A stretch of DNA of 64,000 nucleotides from Chionoecetes opilio (lineage: Eukaryota; Arthropoda; Malacostraca; Decapoda; Majidae), in NCBI GenBank assembly GCA_016584305.1, contig JACEEZ010011599.1, positions 29,185 to 93,184 of the forward strand. Direction: 5' to 3'. The translations under genes and the position numbers were made by a program. The notes below the pieces were generated by a model. It saw only the letters and a program-made list of their open reading frames with translations. It did no database searches and was not told where the DNA came from. Positions 20,965-29,880 of the stretch are shown piece after piece (the first letter of the stretch is position 1; every line of letters starts with the position of its first letter).

Positions 20965-21885
20965 TTTACCTACTAATTATATGTTTATCAGTATAAAAGA
21001 TATATTTGTTATCTTCGGAAATGTTTGTTCTATAATATTATCAAATAAAAACCCGTAAAACACATTAAAGAAATGCCATTATGAGACTCTCAAGAAATAT
21101 GCATGAACTTAAACTCTTCGCCATTTAATATTTTTCTCGAAAACATTTTACATGGAGAATATCAATAGAAGCGGAATTTAATTCGCTTTCCATTGCTATA
21201 TTTTGTTTTCTGATAAATGAATTAGCAGCATGCATAAATTAGCGTTAACTAAATACATAACATCATGAAATCGGGTAATTTCGTACCTAATATATGTTTA
21301 TCAGTATAAAAGATATATTGTTATCTTCGGAAATGTTTGTTCTATAATATTATTAATAAAAAACCGTAAAACAGACTAAAGAAAGGCCATTATGAGACTC
21401 ACAAGAAATATGTATGAACTTTAACTCTTCGCCATTTAATATTTTGCTCAAAAACATTTTACATGGAGAATATCAATAGAAGCGGAATTTAATTAGCTTT
21501 CCATTGCTATATTTCGTTTTTTTTGATAAATGAATTAGAACCATACATAAATTAGCGTTAACTAACAAAAAGGTCATGAAATCGGGTAATTTTTCCCGTT
21601 TGATGATGTTATTTATTTAGTTAACGCTAATGTATGTATGGTTCTAATTCATTTATCAGAAAACAAAAATAAACAATGGAAAGCTAATTAAATTCCGCTT
21701 CTATTGGTATTCACCATGTAAAATGTTTGCGAGTAAAATAGTTAAATGGCGAAGAGTTTAAGTTCATGCATATTTCTTGAGAGTCTCATAATGGCATTTC
21801 TTAGTGTTTTTTACGGTTTTTTATTTGATAATATTATAGAACAAACATTTCCAAAGATAACAGTATATCTTATACCGCCCGTACA
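20965..21885. repeat. Cluster of three MITE-like copies (two direct, one inverted)
   Basis: Copies run 20,970-21,290 and 21,291-21,600 in the same direction, and 21,605-21,885 reversed. Shared landmarks are TTATCTTCGGAAATGTTTGT, CTCTTCGCCATTTAATA, GATAAATGAATTAG and TTAGCGTTAACTAA. The last two pair into a large hairpin. The cluster separates ORF1 from ORF2 of the I-like LINE. Either it inserted there or the LINE picked it up. Single copies lie at 1,393-2,765 (split) and 58,405-58,690. Confidence 0.88.
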
Positions 21886-21969
21886 TCCTCACATGCTGAA
21901 AGCTCGGCTCCTACTGACTCGCGGAGCAGACTCAGCTCGTGACGTCACGTCCATCCCGCGCTCCCAGAC

Positions 21970-22972
21970 TCAGGCTTTTACATAGAGAAGGCTTTGGTGG
22001 GGTCCCCAGGGGAGGCAGGAGAATATGAACCCCCAGCAGGCGCCATGGGTGCAGTCGGCTGGCGGGGCGATCGTACATAGCCTCTGGGTCTCGGGAACGG
22101 GCCGCGAGGAAAGGAGGAGAAGGGGGAAGAGGTCCCGGGGAGGGTCATCATCCTCAGTTAGGTCCTGTAATACAGTGTACCTGTTCCCGTGGCAACAGAG
22201 GAATAAGCGACATCGGGGTGGACGGCCCTGGGTGGCAATGCAGCCATAGGGGATGGCATAGTGGGAGGTCGTGATGGAGGAGGTGGCCGGATTTCGGGAG
22301 TGGGAGGAGCCGCAGACGACTGTTGATGTCAGGAAGGGGCATCCCTTCCTGGACCAGCCTGCCGTACAGTTGTTGGGCCTCCTGTTGAAAGGGCAGTGGC
22401 AGACCTGGGGCCATGATGCCCCCCACACTGAAAACAGCGGAAAGGCCTGTCACAGGCAACTTCCGCCCCTTGGCTCGGATGGGGGCCGCTGCAGCGGCCG
22501 CAGCGCACGGAAGATCGGCAGGTGTTGATGGAGTGGCCGACCTTTAGACAGGCAGGGCAACGGAGGATCGGGAGCAGGTAGGGCTGTTGCCAGAACACCA
22601 GCTGGCCGATGCACACCCTTGATGGTAAGGAACCTGTCACCTTGAGACGGATCCACCTACCCGTGGTGGAGCGGGGCAGGCTTCGGGGGGGATCCACAAG
22701 ACCTCCTCGATGTCACTGCCATCCAGGGCCCTCAGGGTACTGCGGATCTCCTCAAGATCCTTAATTTCCTCAGAGAGGGGACCCACCTTCCCATACTGCG
22801 CCAGGGCACCGGCCCTCTCGGCACGGCGGCAAGTAACCTGCCAGTCCCCTAGGGTGAAGGTGACTTCCTGTAGGATGGGCACCTTGGGGATGACACTCTC
22901 CCACAGCGCCACCACCAAGGCTGATCCATTACCTAGGGAGCGGGTCTCCCCCTCAATGATGTACTTGCCCAA
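21970..22972 (-). pseudogene. I-like LINE ORF1 (gag-like) with zinc knuckles
   Basis: From 22,972 down: GKYIIEGETRSLGNGSALVV and LGDWQVTCRRAERAGALAQY. Then, after a frameshift near 22,690, a frame with three Cys/His knuckles: CPACLKVGHSINTC (CX2CX4HX4C), CGRCSGPHPSQGAEVAC (CX2CX3HX8C) and CFQCGGHHG. The C-terminal part reads on in two further frames to ~21,970. ORF1 proteins bind LINE RNA in the ribonucleoprotein. Knuckles of this spacing are usual for I/jockey-type ORF1. Confidence 0.88.
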
Positions 22973-23306
22973 CGGGCTGGTATGAAGTGCATGAGAGACC
23001 CGGCCGGGGTGAGAGAAAACACGGGCGCCATTACAGGCCCGGAGCAGGAAAGTAACTTAGTTTGTGTGTCGGGGGATGCTGCGGCTCCAGGGCAGCTGCA
23101 GTGGATCCTGGGGCAGCTGCTGCTGGACCCGGGGCTGCTGCTGCTGCTCTTGGGGCTGCTGCTGTTGTTCTTGAGTGGAGCGGGGGGCTTTCCGGGCTTC
23201 CCTGAGCGGGGAGGGCGGGCCGCGCTTGTTGGAGAGCAGGGAATACCGGGTCTACGTCCATGTCGCCCCGATACCCAGGCAAAGACCCAGGCATGGCGGC
23301 GGCCAA
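22973..23306 (-). pseudogene. I-like LINE ORF1 N-terminal region
   Basis: The frame ending at 23,306 opens with MAAAMPGSLPGYRGDMDVD and continues into a Pro/Ala/Thr-rich, low-complexity stretch (CAG/CTG-rich DNA at 23,090-23,170). A stop at 23,031 and a frameshift separate it from the conserved part. 23,307-23,474 would be the 5' leader. Confidence 0.7.
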
Positions 23307-23474
23307 GGCCGCCGAAGAACGGCAGGACCAGGGAACACAGTGGACGGGGAGAAGGCACTAAACCTAATGTTTACGAGCCGACAGGGGGCGCGCGCACCCC
23401 AACCCAACCGGTGCCGGTGAAATGTCTAGTCCACAGAGCAGCACGTCCTAACCCGACGGTGGTCCACGAGCTAG

Positions 23475-23621
23475 TCTTCCTCCCACCTAAAATGTTCTAT
23501 ATCTCCGAAACTATTGATTTGCGATGGAAAGCTCAATGAGAAAATGTCTCTTAGAATACAATAAGGTAAACAAAAACCATGCTCCCAATTGTGTAGGGAA
23601 GTTTGGTCCTATCTGATTTAC
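23475..23621 (+). repeat. Right arm of the fold-back element, resumed
   Basis: CCACCTAAAATGTTCTATAT through AATTGTGTAGGGAAGTTTGG completes the arm begun at ~14,800. It is nearly identical to 55,885-56,020. Confidence 0.85.
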
Positions 23622-23830
23622 CCGATATATTACAAATTTTAGCATAACTACAGACTTTTATGTGCCACTGAAGACATGTAGTGTGATGTACATAATATAA
23701 ACTACTGTGCATGTGTCTTCAGTGGCACATAAAAGTCTGTAGTGATGCTAAAATTCATAATATATTGTGCCTGGCGACATTAGTGCAGTGGCAAGTGACT
23801 GGCGACTATAGTGTTATCTACGGGGTATCC
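23622..23830. repeat. Palindromic GGCGACATTAGTGC element (one arm shortened)
   Basis: Two arms pair: TGTGCCACTGAAGACATG at ~23,660 with TGTCTTCAGTGGCACATAAA at ~23,713. The right side carries the full GTGCCTGGCGACATTAGTGC to GACTATAGTGTTATCTACGG sequence; the left side lacks its outer part. Copy 2 equivalent: 56,024-56,220. Confidence 0.88.
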
Positions 23831-23854
23831 GGTCATTTCGCCCACATGCCATTT

Positions 23855-23985
23855 CACCACACCATGGAGTCATTTCGCCCACACTATGGAGTCATTTCGC
23901 CCACTATGGAGTCATTTCGCCTACACTATGGAGTCATTTCGCCCACAGGTCAATTTGTCCACACTATGGAGTCATTTCGCCCAAG
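23855..23985. repeat. 22-bp tandem repeat (CACTATGGAGTCATTTCGCC)
   Basis: Five to six units of ~22 bp with GAGTCATTTCGCCCACACTA, slightly variable in length. In copy 2 it occupies 56,260-56,405 with different spacing. TTCGCCCAC is the complement of GTGGGCGAA in the neighbouring 38-bp array. Confidence 0.88.
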
Positions 23986-24045
23986 GTTACTGGTGGTTCA
24001 TTCCATTTCTGCCAGAGTAAGATAGTTACATGACTCCGTGACATG

Positions 24046-24560
24046 GATCGTGTGGGCGAATTGACTTTAGAGTGGGCGAATTGACTCTTACATGTGGGCG
24101 AAATGTCTAGTGGGCGAATTGACTCTTACATGTGGGCGAAATGTCTTGTCGGCGAATTGACTCTTACATGTGGGCGAAATGTCTTGTCGGCGAATTGACT
24201 CTTACATGTGGGCGAAATGTCTTGGGGGCGAATTGACTCTTACATGTGGGCGAAATGTCTTGTGGGCGAATTGACTCTTACATGTGGGCGAAATGTCTTG
24301 TCGGCGAATTGACTCTTACATGTGGGCGAAATGTCTTGGGGGCGAATTGACTCTTACATGTGGGCGAAATGTCTTAGGGGCGAATTGACTCTTACATGTG
24401 GGCGAAATGTCTAGTGGGCGAATTGACTCTTACATGTGGGCGAAATGTCTTGTCGGCGAATTGACTCTTACATGTGGGCGAAATGTCTTGTCGGCGAATT
24501 GACTCTTACATGTGGGCGAAATGTCTTGTGGGCGAATTGACTCTTACATGTGGGCGAAAT
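24046..24560. repeat. 38-bp minisatellite, 13 copies
   Basis: The unit GGCGAATTGACTCTTACATG + TGGGCGAAATGTCTTG is repeated with a constant 38-bp step from ~24,083. Variants TGTCGG, TGGGGG and TAGGGG alternate. Copy 2 (56,483-56,620) has only three units, so this array differs strongly in copy number between the two segments. Confidence 0.95.
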
Positions 24561-24866
24561 GACCGGTAACGCATAGCATAAGAAAGCATAAAGCCCTTTC
24601 AGTTAATCTCTGCCTTACTTGTCTCTCCCGGTGCCTTGTCTCTTCTGTATCTCTCTCTGCAGCTCCTTCCTGGTGTGGGGGTTGCGAGAGCGAGCCGTTG
24701 GGGCCATTAGTGCTTATTATCTTCCTTTGTCTGACGGTTTGTTTTGGTTTGACGGTCGTCGCGAGCTTGAGCTTGACACCGGACACCCCCTCGCCAGGCC
24801 TTCCAGGGTTGGGAGTCTTTCAGCAGAGTTTTCTGTGACAAAGTCGCGGGAGGTCAATAGTCGTAT
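24561..24866. other. Unassigned sequence, near-identical in copy 2
   Basis: Matches 56,620-56,918 with almost no difference (GTTGGGGCC versus GTTGGAGCC is one). A short ORF in each direction is conserved only because the DNA is. No known domain. Confidence 0.5.
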
Positions 24867-25139
24867 AGGCGAATTTTGGTGAAGAAGCCGGCCTCTTGCA
24901 GCTTGCGTTTTCTGTTAACGCGAGGCACTTCTAAGAAGTCGGCTTCTTACGGATTGGCCCAGCTGGGCAAGCCGGAAGCTGCTAGCCCTGGGCCCCGCTT
25001 ATCACGGCTTCTCTCCGCTTCATACATCACGATACGTGGCGTCAGAGAAAAACAACACGTGGCGGTGTTGCGCGAAGCTCAAAATCCTGTCGCCCCCTCC
25101 ATTCATCTATCGTATTTCACTAATTGTACAGCTTAACTG

Positions 25140-25354
25140 CTGCCCCGATACACGTTACAGGCAACATGAGTCACTAGCTTCCCATGAGAACACTTACAAG
25201 TAATAATAGTTGATAAAATAATACATGATAAAAACCATACTCCTGACTGTTTTTTGACGTGGATAATTTAAGCTTTTGAGTAACTATTATTACTTGTAAG
25301 TGTTCTCATGGGAAGCTAGTGACTCGATGTTGCCTGTAACATGTATCAGGGCAG
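25140..25354. repeat. 215-bp hairpin MITE
   Basis: The arms are inverted copies over ~70 bp: CTGCCCCGATACACGTTACA at the left and the near-complement ending ATGTATCAGGGCAG at the right, both containing CACTAGCTTCCCATGAGAAC or its complement. The AT-rich loop reads ATGATAAAAACCATACTCC. Copy 2: 57,212-57,425. Confidence 0.9.
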
Positions 25355-25619
25355 ACATTCAGAAAGAGTTAAAGGGCGCGGTGTTTAGCTTAACTAACTT
25401 CCTCTATTTGTACAACCCGGAAGTCGCGGGGATTCTGGTACGAGATATGGGAGTGGCGCTACGGTGTCACTATGGGCTTCGATAGCTGATTGGCTGAGCG
25501 AGTACAATTACGTCACAGCTCGCCAGCGAATCACATAGTATTTCTCAAAAAGTTTCAGCCAATCACAAGGCTTCCACGCTCTCAGCTGTGTTTATAAACA
25601 AATTCATCATCCACACCAA

Positions 25620-26230
25620 AATGCTCCACCCTTCTCCCTCCTCCTCCTCCTCCACCTCCTCCTCCTCCTAACCTTTTCTTATAGCAGCCGGCAGCAGTTG
25701 TAGCAGTAGCAGCAGCAATAAAATATAAGCGGTGTTTTTGTCGTCCAAGCATCGTCTTATATAGTACGAAGATTACTCCAATAACACTTGCTGAAATGCT
25801 TGTTACACGGCTTATATTTTATTACTGCTGCCACCACCACTACCATCACCACTGCCACCACCAACTGCTATAAGAAAAGGTACTTCTTCTTCTTCCTCCT
25901 CCTCCACCTCCTAGCTTCTCCCTCTCCTTCTCCTCCCCCTCTTCCTCCTCCCAACCCCTTCCCACAGCAGCCGGCAGCAGTTGCAGTAGCAGCAGCAGCA
26001 ATAGCAGCAGCAGAAGCAGCAGTAATAAAATATAAGCCGTGTTTTTGTCGTCCAAGCATCGTCTTGGTACGAAGACCACTCCAATAACACGCTGAAATGT
26101 GTGTTACACGGTTTATATTTTATTACTGCTGCCACCACTACCACTATCACTGCTGCCACTACCACAACTACCACCAACTGCTACAAGAAAAGGCTAGGAG
26201 GAGGAGAAGGAGAAGGAGAAGGAATATAAT
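25620..26230. repeat. Triplet-rich tracts and a ~295-bp duplicated block
   Basis: (TCC)n, (GCA)n and (CCA)n runs surround a block with AATAAAATATAAGC, GTTTTTGTCGTCCAAGCATC and ATTTTATTACTGCTGCCACC that occurs at ~25,715-25,850 and again at ~26,020-26,145. Poly-Leu/Ala/Thr ORFs here arise from the triplets. Confidence 0.85.
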
Positions 26231-26574
26231 TATATTATAATTTATGTACCTTGTCTGTTTCGCGGAGCTGTGCGTGGTGGTGTATGGTGTGGTGAGTCAT
26301 GGTGAGATGCCACCATTCGCCACTCGACCCATCACCCCCATAACAAACTCATCACGAGCGGATGGCATTGTAATATGGCCTAATTTCATTTGTATACTTG
26401 CCCTGTTCAGTTCTTGAGTCAGAAAACATCATATATACTCTATTTATGAGTATTTTTATGTATATTGCGTGCTCTACAACTGCCTGGAGGCAGTTGTGTG
26501 ATTTTGACAGCTCAACGTCTTTAACTACGTCATAAATGTGCCTGCAGAATGCCAAAAGTCGCCCAGAACAGCTG

Positions 26575-26690
26575 TTGGAAGTCGCTAGGTCGTGCAGACC
26601 GGAAGTAAGCCTCTCTGAATGTAGCCCCAGAACAGCTGTTGGAAGTCGCTAGGTCGTGCAGACCGGAAGTAAGCCTCTCTGAATGTAGCC
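26575..26690. repeat. 67-bp tandem duplication
   Basis: AACAGCTGTTGGAAGTCGCT through CTCTCTGAATGTAGCCCCAG is repeated twice in direct succession, the second copy ending the insertion. Confidence 0.88.
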
Positions 26691-26699
26691 CCAGGGCAG

Positions 26700-26795
26700 A
26701 AGTTAACCTGTAAAACCAGTGAAATAAGAGTGATGAATGGAGGTTTACAGGATTTCGCGCCTTGACAATATTTTGCAAAACAGCGGGACAGGCGG
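26700..26795. other. Short shared segment between two insertions
   Basis: AGTTAACCTGTAAAACCAGTG to GGACAGGCGG is colinear with 57,426-57,516 of copy 2. It holds no gene. Its value is that it fixes the borders of both flanking insertions. Confidence 0.7.
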
Positions 26796-27149
26796 AAATA
26801 AGGCCTCTTCCATTTGCGACATTTCAAGAACCAGTTCACGGAACCCAAGAGTTCAGGCGTTCCATTTGCGCACGAAAACCTGGGTCCGAGGCAAAGCGCG
26901 TAGTGACTCAGCAATACCCGTGAACTTTCTCTACTCACATTGAGAGGTGGGTAGCTTGGGTAGAGTTTTCAGTTCATAACAAACAATGGTCGCCTTGGGC
27001 CCTATTTCTCTTATCGTGAAGGGTTTTCCGCATGCACGAGTCGGAGAGGATGTCAGACGGCATAAAAGAGGCATACATGGCTGGTGGAGCCATGCGCTCC
27101 CGCGATCTTAAACTTGATATGATCCCTTCACATAGCAGCTAGCTGAGTT

Positions 27150-27300
27150 ATAATCTCTCGTTATCTCTCGCTACCTCTCTCTCGTTATCTCGCGATCTCT
27201 CTCTTTATCTCTCTCTCTCTCTCCTTAATTATCTCTCGTTATCTCTCTTGTTATCTCTCATTATCTCTCTCTCTCTCTCTCGTTATATCTCTCTCTCTCT
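27150..27300. repeat. CT-rich microsatellite (ATCTCTCTCTCTCGTT)
   Basis: Imperfect TCTCTC runs with TTATCTCTC interruptions. Confidence 0.9.
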
Positions 27301-27367
27301 CTTAAATTGCCTCGCCAGCTGAGTATGTATGTAAACAAAAAACGGGGTTTTTGCGTTCCATTTGTGA

Positions 27368-28127
27368 CACGCGAACCCAACCCTGAACCCAGAACCCAAC
27401 CCTGAACCCAGAACCCAACCCTGAACCCAGAACCCAACCCTGAACCCAGAACCCAGCCCTGAACCCAGAACCCAACCCTGAACCCAGAACCCAACCCTGA
27501 ACCCAAAACCCAACCCTGAACCAGAACCCAACCCTGAACCCAGAACCCAACCCTGAACCCAGACCCAACCCTGAACCCAGAACCCAACCCTGAACCCAGA
27601 ACCCAACCCTGAACCCAGAACCCAACCCTGAACCCAGAACCCAACCCTGAACCCAGAACCCAACCCTGAACCCAGAACCCAACCCTGAACCCAGAACCCA
27701 ACCCTGAACCCGAACCCAACCCTGAACCCAGAACCCAACCTGAACCCAGAACCCAACCCTGAACCCAGAACCCAACCCTGAACCCAGAACCCAACCCTGA
27801 ACCCAGAACCCAACCCTGAACCCAGAACCCAACCCTGAACCCAGAACCCAACCCTGAACCCAGAACCCAACCCTGAACCCAGAACCCAACCCTAACCCAG
27901 AACCCAACCCTGAACCCAGAAAACCCCAAACCTGAAACCCAGAACCCAAACCTGAACCCAGAACCCAACCTGAACCCAGAACCCAACCCTGAACCCAGAA
28001 CCCAACCCTGAACCCAGAACCCAACCCTGAACCCAAACCCAAACCCTGAACCCAGAACCCAACCCTGAACCCAGAACCCAACCCTGAACCCAGAACCCAA
28101 CCCTGAACCCAGAACCCAACCCTGAAC
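27368..28127. repeat. 19-bp minisatellite, ~40 copies
   Basis: The unit is AACCCTGAACCCAGAACCC, remarkably uniform, with rare 1-bp losses. The unit is itself three degenerate AACCC-type motifs, similar to telomere-like C-strands. Because 19 is not divisible by 3, each minus-strand frame reads a 19-residue cycle rich in Gly, Phe, Trp and Val. These ORFs are not genes. Confidence 0.97.
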
Positions 28128-28300
28128 TGAAAGAACTGGTTCATGCAGCTTGGGCACAAATGGAAGAGGCTTCTAGTAATAGAGTGAATATCGTCGTAGA
28201 AATAATGTAATTACAGATAACAGGACACAAGTAAACACACAGATGTACATTCAAAAGCATGGACTTACCTTAAGACCACGTATAAGAATATACAAGGTAC

Positions 28301-28560
28301 CGTAGATAACACTATATAGTCGCCAGTCACTCGCCACTGCACTAATGTCGCCAGGCACAATATATTACGAATTTTAGCATCCCTACAGATTTTTATGTGC
28401 CACTGAAGACATGTAGTGTGATGTACATAATATAAACTATTGTGCATGCGTCTTCAGTGGCACATACAAATCAGTAGTGATGCTAAAATTCGTAATATAT
28501 TGTGCCTGGTGACATTAGTGCAGTGGCAAGTGACTGGCGACTATAGTGTTATCTACGGTA
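28301..28560. repeat. 260-bp complete fold-back MITE
   Basis: The outer ends TACCGTAGATAACACTATA and TATAGTGTTATCTACGGTA are inverted copies, and pairing continues through GCCAGTCAC, GCACTAATGTCGCC and TGCCACTGAAGACATG to a ~30-bp centre. This is the family of which 6,015, 23,622 and 56,024 are partial copies. The second complete copy is 57,651-57,910. Confidence 0.93.
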
Positions 28561-28959
28561 GAGCTGCTGATAGGTATATATTGTGGAAATGACTAGCATT
28601 GCGTTTAATTCAGTATGTTTATGAGAGAAGATGTGATTGGATAAGAGCCCACTTTGAAACGATGATTGAAACATATTCACGATGAAAATGCGTCATTGTG
28701 TGCACTTTTCCCCTTTTTTTTTTGGCTTTAAATAAATCAACCCAAATGGCATTGTGTGGTGTTTTGTTACAGCTATCAGTGTGATCGCCCGGCGGGCGAC
28801 CCCCCAAACAAGAAGCGGGCCCCCAAACTGTCACCCCTTCTGGCGAGGCACGCAAACGAGAGAGAAGTCGGTAAAAACCCGGGCTTTTTAAACGGCTTTT
28901 CCCCAAAATTTGCCTAAGTAGGCTCCCTGTAAGAGGGCACCGTCTTTAAAAAGGCCCTA
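28561..28959. other. Shared spacer; consensus noise starts here
   Basis: Matches 57,911-58,330. To ~28,650 it is clean; after that homopolymer errors accumulate. Contains the noisy right end of the AGGCG element. No gene. Confidence 0.5.
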
Positions 28960-29370
28960 TGTTAAGGGGAAATTTTAAACCCCAGGGAACGTTTGTTCAC
29001 CCAAGCCCCGGGGGAAGTTTTTCTAAAGGGCCCCATGCCCCCGGGCGGGTATATCATTTTATACATGTAAAAAGGGGGATAAAACCGGTATCTTGGGAAA
29101 AAGTTTTTTTTAAAATAAGATTATCCCCCAAAAAAAAAAAGTAAAAAAAAAATTAAAATTTAAAGGGTTTCATAGGACTCGGGAAGAAATATGAAATTGA
29201 ATTTAAAATTCCCCAAAAACCCGTCGCATGTAAAACTTTGTGGGACAACTTAAAAGTTTGGAAAAAATCTATAGAAGCAAAAATTTTATTAGTTTTCCCC
29301 ATTGCTATTTTTTTTTTGGATACAGGCAGTATACCATGCAAACATTAGCGTTAATTTAAATAAATTACCG
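28960..29370. repeat. Noisy copy of the MITE-like repeat
   Basis: Ends with AACATTAGCGTTAATTTAAA, matching 58,640-58,680; the interior aligns with 58,400-58,690 only loosely because of errors. Confidence 0.6.
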
Positions 29371-29880
29371 TGGCGGTTCCGCTCTCTCCTCCTCTTCCTC
29401 TCTCTTAAAAATTTCCCTCTCTTAAAAAAAAATTACGTTTTTTGGGCCCCTAAAGGGGGGTAAGCAAAAAAGAAAAAAAAGTTTACACTTTTTGGGGGGA
29501 AAAATAAAATTTTTTTGAGTTTGGGGAAAAATTTAAAAATTTTTTAAAATAGGGGGTAATATATTTTTTGTTTTTTAACTCAAGTTAACAAAGGCTTTGT
29601 GAAATCCCCAAATTGACCCATATTACCTGAAAACATACATAGATAACCCTTTTTTTAAACCCAGGGTGGTGGGGTTGGGGTTGTGTGGGGTTTTGGTGTG
29701 TGTGTGTGTGTGGGTGTGTGGGTGGTGGGGGTGTGTTGACTGTTGTGGTGACTTTTGGGGTTTTGTTTATTTTGATGTTTGTGTTTTGGTCTGATGTTGT
29801 GTGTGTGTGTGTGTTTGTGTGGTGTGTGTGTGGGGTATGGTGTGGGGTTGTGGACTGTGTGTGTCGGGGAATTTTTGTTT
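29371..29880. repeat. Noisy CT and GT microsatellites
   Basis: CTCTCCTCC runs near 29,380-29,410 and GT-rich runs 29,690-29,860, the counterparts of 58,700-58,770 and 59,013-59,165. Thr/His- and Val/Cys-rich ORFs come from the GT tract. Confidence 0.8.

Larger units (their letters stand above)
14883..23474 (-). mobile_element. I-like LINE, near full length, with nested CR1 and MITEs
   Basis: A minus-strand LINE inserted into the right arm of a fold-back element. The host sequence TCTTCCYCCC is duplicated at 14,873-14,882 and 23,475-23,484, and copy 2 (55,880-55,890) has the uninterrupted site. The 3' end at 14,883 carries an A-rich tail (AACAAAAACAAACAAAAAGG on the minus strand). 5' to 3' it has an untranslated leader, ORF1 with zinc knuckles, then ORF2 with endonuclease, reverse transcriptase, RNase H and a C-terminal CCHC-like segment. 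Minus the nested CR1 (1.85 kb) and MITE cluster (~0.9 kb) its length is ~5.8 kb, about full size. Several frameshifts make it inactive as read. Confidence 0.9.
25355..26699. mobile_element. 1.34-kb insertion flanked by 8-bp repeats, hAT-like?
   Basis: Present in copy 1, absent at 57,425 of copy 2. CAGGGCAG stands at both edges (25,347-25,354 and 26,692-26,699) and once in copy 2, as expected for an 8-bp target duplication (hAT-type). Inner ends show a weak inverted match (ACATTCAGAAAGAG versus complement of CTCTCTGAATGT). It contains CCT/TCC and CAG/CTG triplet tracts. No transposase. Deletion between direct repeats in copy 2 is the alternative. Confidence 0.65.
26796..28172. mobile_element. 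1.38-kb TIR element carrying a 19-bp array
   Basis: Absent from copy 2, where GGCGG is followed directly by CACTAGTAATAG. The left end AAGGCCTCTTCCATTTG and right end CAAATGGAAGAGGCTT are inverted copies, with a further inverted match at GAACCAGTTC. CGTTCCATTTG recurs internally (26,858, 27,346). The right half is a 19-bp minisatellite. No transposase. Target duplication not resolved. Confidence 0.8.
24867..28915. mobile_element. TIR element with AGGCGAATTTTGG ends, swollen by insertions (copy 1)
   Basis: The left end AGGCGAATTTTGGTGAAG is at 24,867. The right end (noisy, ~28,870-28,915) is the complement. The cleaner copy-2 version is 1,348 bp with 41-bp inverted ends. In copy 1 two later insertions (25,355-26,691 and 26,796-28,172) bring it to ~4 kb. 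No transposase inside. Confidence 0.65.

Noticed and set aside
19323..20976. Plus-strand ORFs across the I-like LINE
   Set aside because: Shadows of the minus-strand endonuclease/RT frames, with no domain of their own.
22982..23539. Plus-strand Leu/Gly-rich ORF of 185 residues
   Set aside because: Antisense to LINE ORF1 and its CAG/CTG-rich stretch.
24046..24560. Regular 38-bp array considered as CRISPR
   Set aside because: There are no unique spacers; the entire unit repeats, and the context is eukaryotic transposons.
27261..28159. Gly/Phe/Trp-rich ~300-residue ORFs
   Set aside because: Translations of the 19-bp array in all three frames; not proteins.
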